IMG/VR virus record: IMGVR_UViG_3300007074_000118
Location: 1-22,811 of that record
From: a virus
Length of the DNA: 22,811 nt
Reading direction: 5' to 3' (one strand)
Shown: positions 21,619 to 22,811 of the stretch, in pieces
Position numbering within the stretch: position 1 is the stretch's first letter
Layout: every line of letters starts with the position of its first letter
The notes under the pieces: model-generated
Seen by the model: only the letters and a program-made list of their open reading frames with translations
What the model was told of the DNA's origin: nothing
Databases searched by the model: none
Position numbers and translations under genes: made by a program

Positions 21619-21938
21619 CATATATAAACGGTAAGGCAATAACTCTAGGGCTAGCTCTAGGAGAGATGGAGGCAAGCAAAATGCTTGACGTCATTCATTT
21701 CTTCTTCGAGGAAGACGCTAGATACGCCTCTCCCGAAGAAGCTCAGGGAGTCAGTGACATGAGGACCAGACTTTATGGAAGTATGTATAACGTCACTTAT
21801 AGGTACAAGATGAATAGTACTGGTGGTTCTGGCAATGGGTACGCTGATGGTGAAGTTAAGCCTTACATAGCTCCAACTGAAATGGACGCTGATTCTGGGC
21901 TTCCATTCGGTTCCGCATTAGAAGCCCCTATAGGCTAG
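21576..21938 (+). CDS. Tail assembly chaperone, frameshift extension (T-like)
   Basis: This interval is the -1 frame part; the full protein would be bases 21256-21576 joined to 21576-21938, giving about 227 residues. The extension reads from FAARGLALWAVDLWPYINGKA through GEMEASKMLDVIHFFFEEDARYASPEEAQGVSDMR to a Gly/Ser-rich acidic tail. The only independent start is GTG at 21606, inside the stem-loop and without a ribosome binding site, so separate translation is unlikely. In lambda-like phages the extended form binds tail tube subunits while the shared N-terminus binds the tape measure. This gene keeps the same layout directly upstream of the tape measure start. Confidence 0.75.
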   Translation, partial: FAARGLALWAVDLWPYINGKAITLGLALGEMEASKMLDVIHFFFEEDARYASPEEAQGVSDMRTRLYGSMYNVTYRYKMNSTGGSGNGYADGEVKPYIAPTEMDADSGLPFGSALEAPIG

Positions 21939-21952
21939 GTCAGGTATAATAA

Positions 21953-22811
21953 ATGGCAGTCATTGGTCACGCAGAAGTAATCGTCAAGGCGATAACTACT
22001 GGGTTTGAAGATAGCATTAGGAATGACTTAAAGCGCATTTCTGGTTCAAATGTAGGCCGAGCGGCAGGCCAATCTCTTGGTCAATCTTTCAGTGACGGCT
22101 TTAAAAGAAGCACCTCCGGTAATGTTTTTGGAAAGTTCTCTGATGGTCTTCGGGAGATGGCCCCGGAAGCTGAGAACGCAAGAAAAAAATTCCAGAGTCT
22201 AGTCAGAATTGGATATGTAGTTCAAGGTGTCCTTGGTTTACTAGTTGGTGGAGTCGCAGCTCTTGCCGTCTCTCTAGGAACTCTGGTTGGGGTCCTAGGT
22301 AAGGCCGCCCCTGCGGTCGCTGTTCTGTCTGCCGCTCTTGTCACGCTTAAAGTGGCGCAGTCGGCTGCCAAGTTTGGATTCGGAGATATAGCTAGTGCTG
22401 TAAAGCAAGCAACCTCTCCTACAACCGCTCTTGGAAAATCTATTGCAGAGCTACGTGAAGAGTTCCAGCAACTACAGTTTGCTGCCGAAGGGGCAGCACT
22501 TGGAGAAGAACGTGCAGCTCTAAATTTAGAAGCTGCTGTAGAGAACCTTCGAAGAACTGCTGACCTACCCCCAAACTCTGCAGCAAGGCGAGAAGCAAAT
22601 CTTGCTTACGAAGAGGCTGAACTGGCCTATCGTGAAGCAAAAGACCGTACCCAAGATTTAAACGCCGAAGTAGAAAAAGGTGTAAAAGGACTAGCCAAAG
22701 GCACAGGGGGCTCCGATCCTTTTGCTGACCTGAATGAGGCACAGAAAGAGTTTGCTCAATATCTAGTAACTCTTGCACCTCTGATCGAGGCCCTAGAGCT
22801 AGACGTATCCA
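21953..22811 (+). CDS. Tape measure protein, N-terminal part (3' truncated)
   Basis: The frame from ATG 21953 stays open to the window end (286 codons plus one base). The tape measure protein sets tail length and usually helps DNA cross the host envelope. The start (MAVIGHAEVIVKAITTGFEDSI) is the usual short beta/helix lead of tape measures. Residues about 30-60 are Gly/Ser-rich. Residues about 85-140 form a hydrophobic region with two or three membrane-type helices (VVQGVLGLLVGGVAALAV, then AAPAVAVLSAALVTLKV). Residues about 165-245 are charged and heptad-like, consistent with a coiled coil. The ribosome binding site is weak (AGG eight bases upstream). Position directly after the chaperone pair supports the call. 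Confidence 0.85.
   Translation, partial: MAVIGHAEVIVKAITTGFEDSIRNDLKRISGSNVGRAAGQSLGQSFSDGFKRSTSGNVFGKFSDGLREMAPEAENARKKFQSLVRIGYVVQGVLGLLVGGVAALAVSLGTLVGVLGKAAPAVAVLSAALVTLKVAQSAAKFGFGDIASAVKQATSPTTALGKSIAELREEFQQLQFAAEGAALGEERAALNLEAAVENLRRTADLPPNSAARREANLAYEEAELAYREAKDRTQDLNAEVEKGVKGLAKGTGGSDPFADLNEAQKEFAQYLVTLAPLIEALELDVS

Noticed and set aside
21945-21950. Perfect TATAAT before the tape measure gene
   Set aside because: It lies two bases from the ATG, so transcription would start inside the gene. There is no -35 at proper spacing.
1-22811. CRISPR arrays, tRNA genes, insertion sequences, attachment sites
   Set aside because: I saw no regularly spaced palindromic repeats, no cloverleaf-like segment in the short gaps, no transposase-like product and no integrase or att-like direct repeats. 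The longest gap between supported genes is 116 bases, so little room exists.

Overview
The window is a contiguous late (virion-structure) module of a tailed double-stranded DNA phage with siphovirus-type gene content. Every supported gene lies on the + strand and genes are packed end to start, with many TAATG or ATGA overlaps. Several products have the look of actinobacteriophage families: the large capsid-maturation polyprotein, the head-to-tail adaptor, the protein after the capsid gene, and the DUF1360-type membrane protein beside terminase. Base composition looks moderate rather than high-GC (by eye, not computed), and leucine is written strongly with CTA. A low- to mid-GC actinobacterial host, such as a freshwater actinobacterium, would fit, but that is inference. 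No integrase, repressor, tRNA or replication gene lies here, so lifestyle cannot be read.

Layout: the terminase large subunit C-terminus (1-726) is followed by a small Cys-tailed protein and a DUF1360-like membrane protein (726-1380), then the portal (1399-3144). Next come a Dps/ferritin-like protein with an intact ferroxidase set (3146-3604) and an acidic protein with a CWKGY...VPNCVP motif (3605-4345). A very large two-frame gene follows (4400-9288). Its halves are joined by what looks like a dnaX-style -1 programmed frameshift, giving a predicted 1629-residue protein with a Pro-Thr-Glu repeat linker, a HEYGH zinc-metallopeptidase site and a GNAT-like acetyltransferase motif. Two small acidic genes (9288-10090) precede a 1443-codon capsid-maturation polyprotein (10087-14418) and the major capsid protein with a long acidic N-terminal domain (14535-16691). 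After a strong hairpin come a probable second capsid subunit (16774-17637) and the probable major tail tube protein (17662-18786). A second, related hairpin precedes the neck genes (18866-21197). The tail assembly chaperone pair (21256-21938), with its own -1 frameshift signal, and the start of the tape measure gene (21953 to the window end) complete the region.

How it works together: terminase packages DNA through the portal into a procapsid. The capsid protein carries a built-in acidic scaffold-like region, and the S78-type protease in the polyprotein presumably trims it. The neck proteins close the head and accept a tail whose length is set by the tape measure with help from the chaperones. 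The Dps-like protein and the frameshifted multidomain protein sit among head genes. They are the best candidates for cargo or virion-associated proteins that act on packaged DNA or on the host at infection. Names are from sequence patterns recognised by eye; no database search was run.
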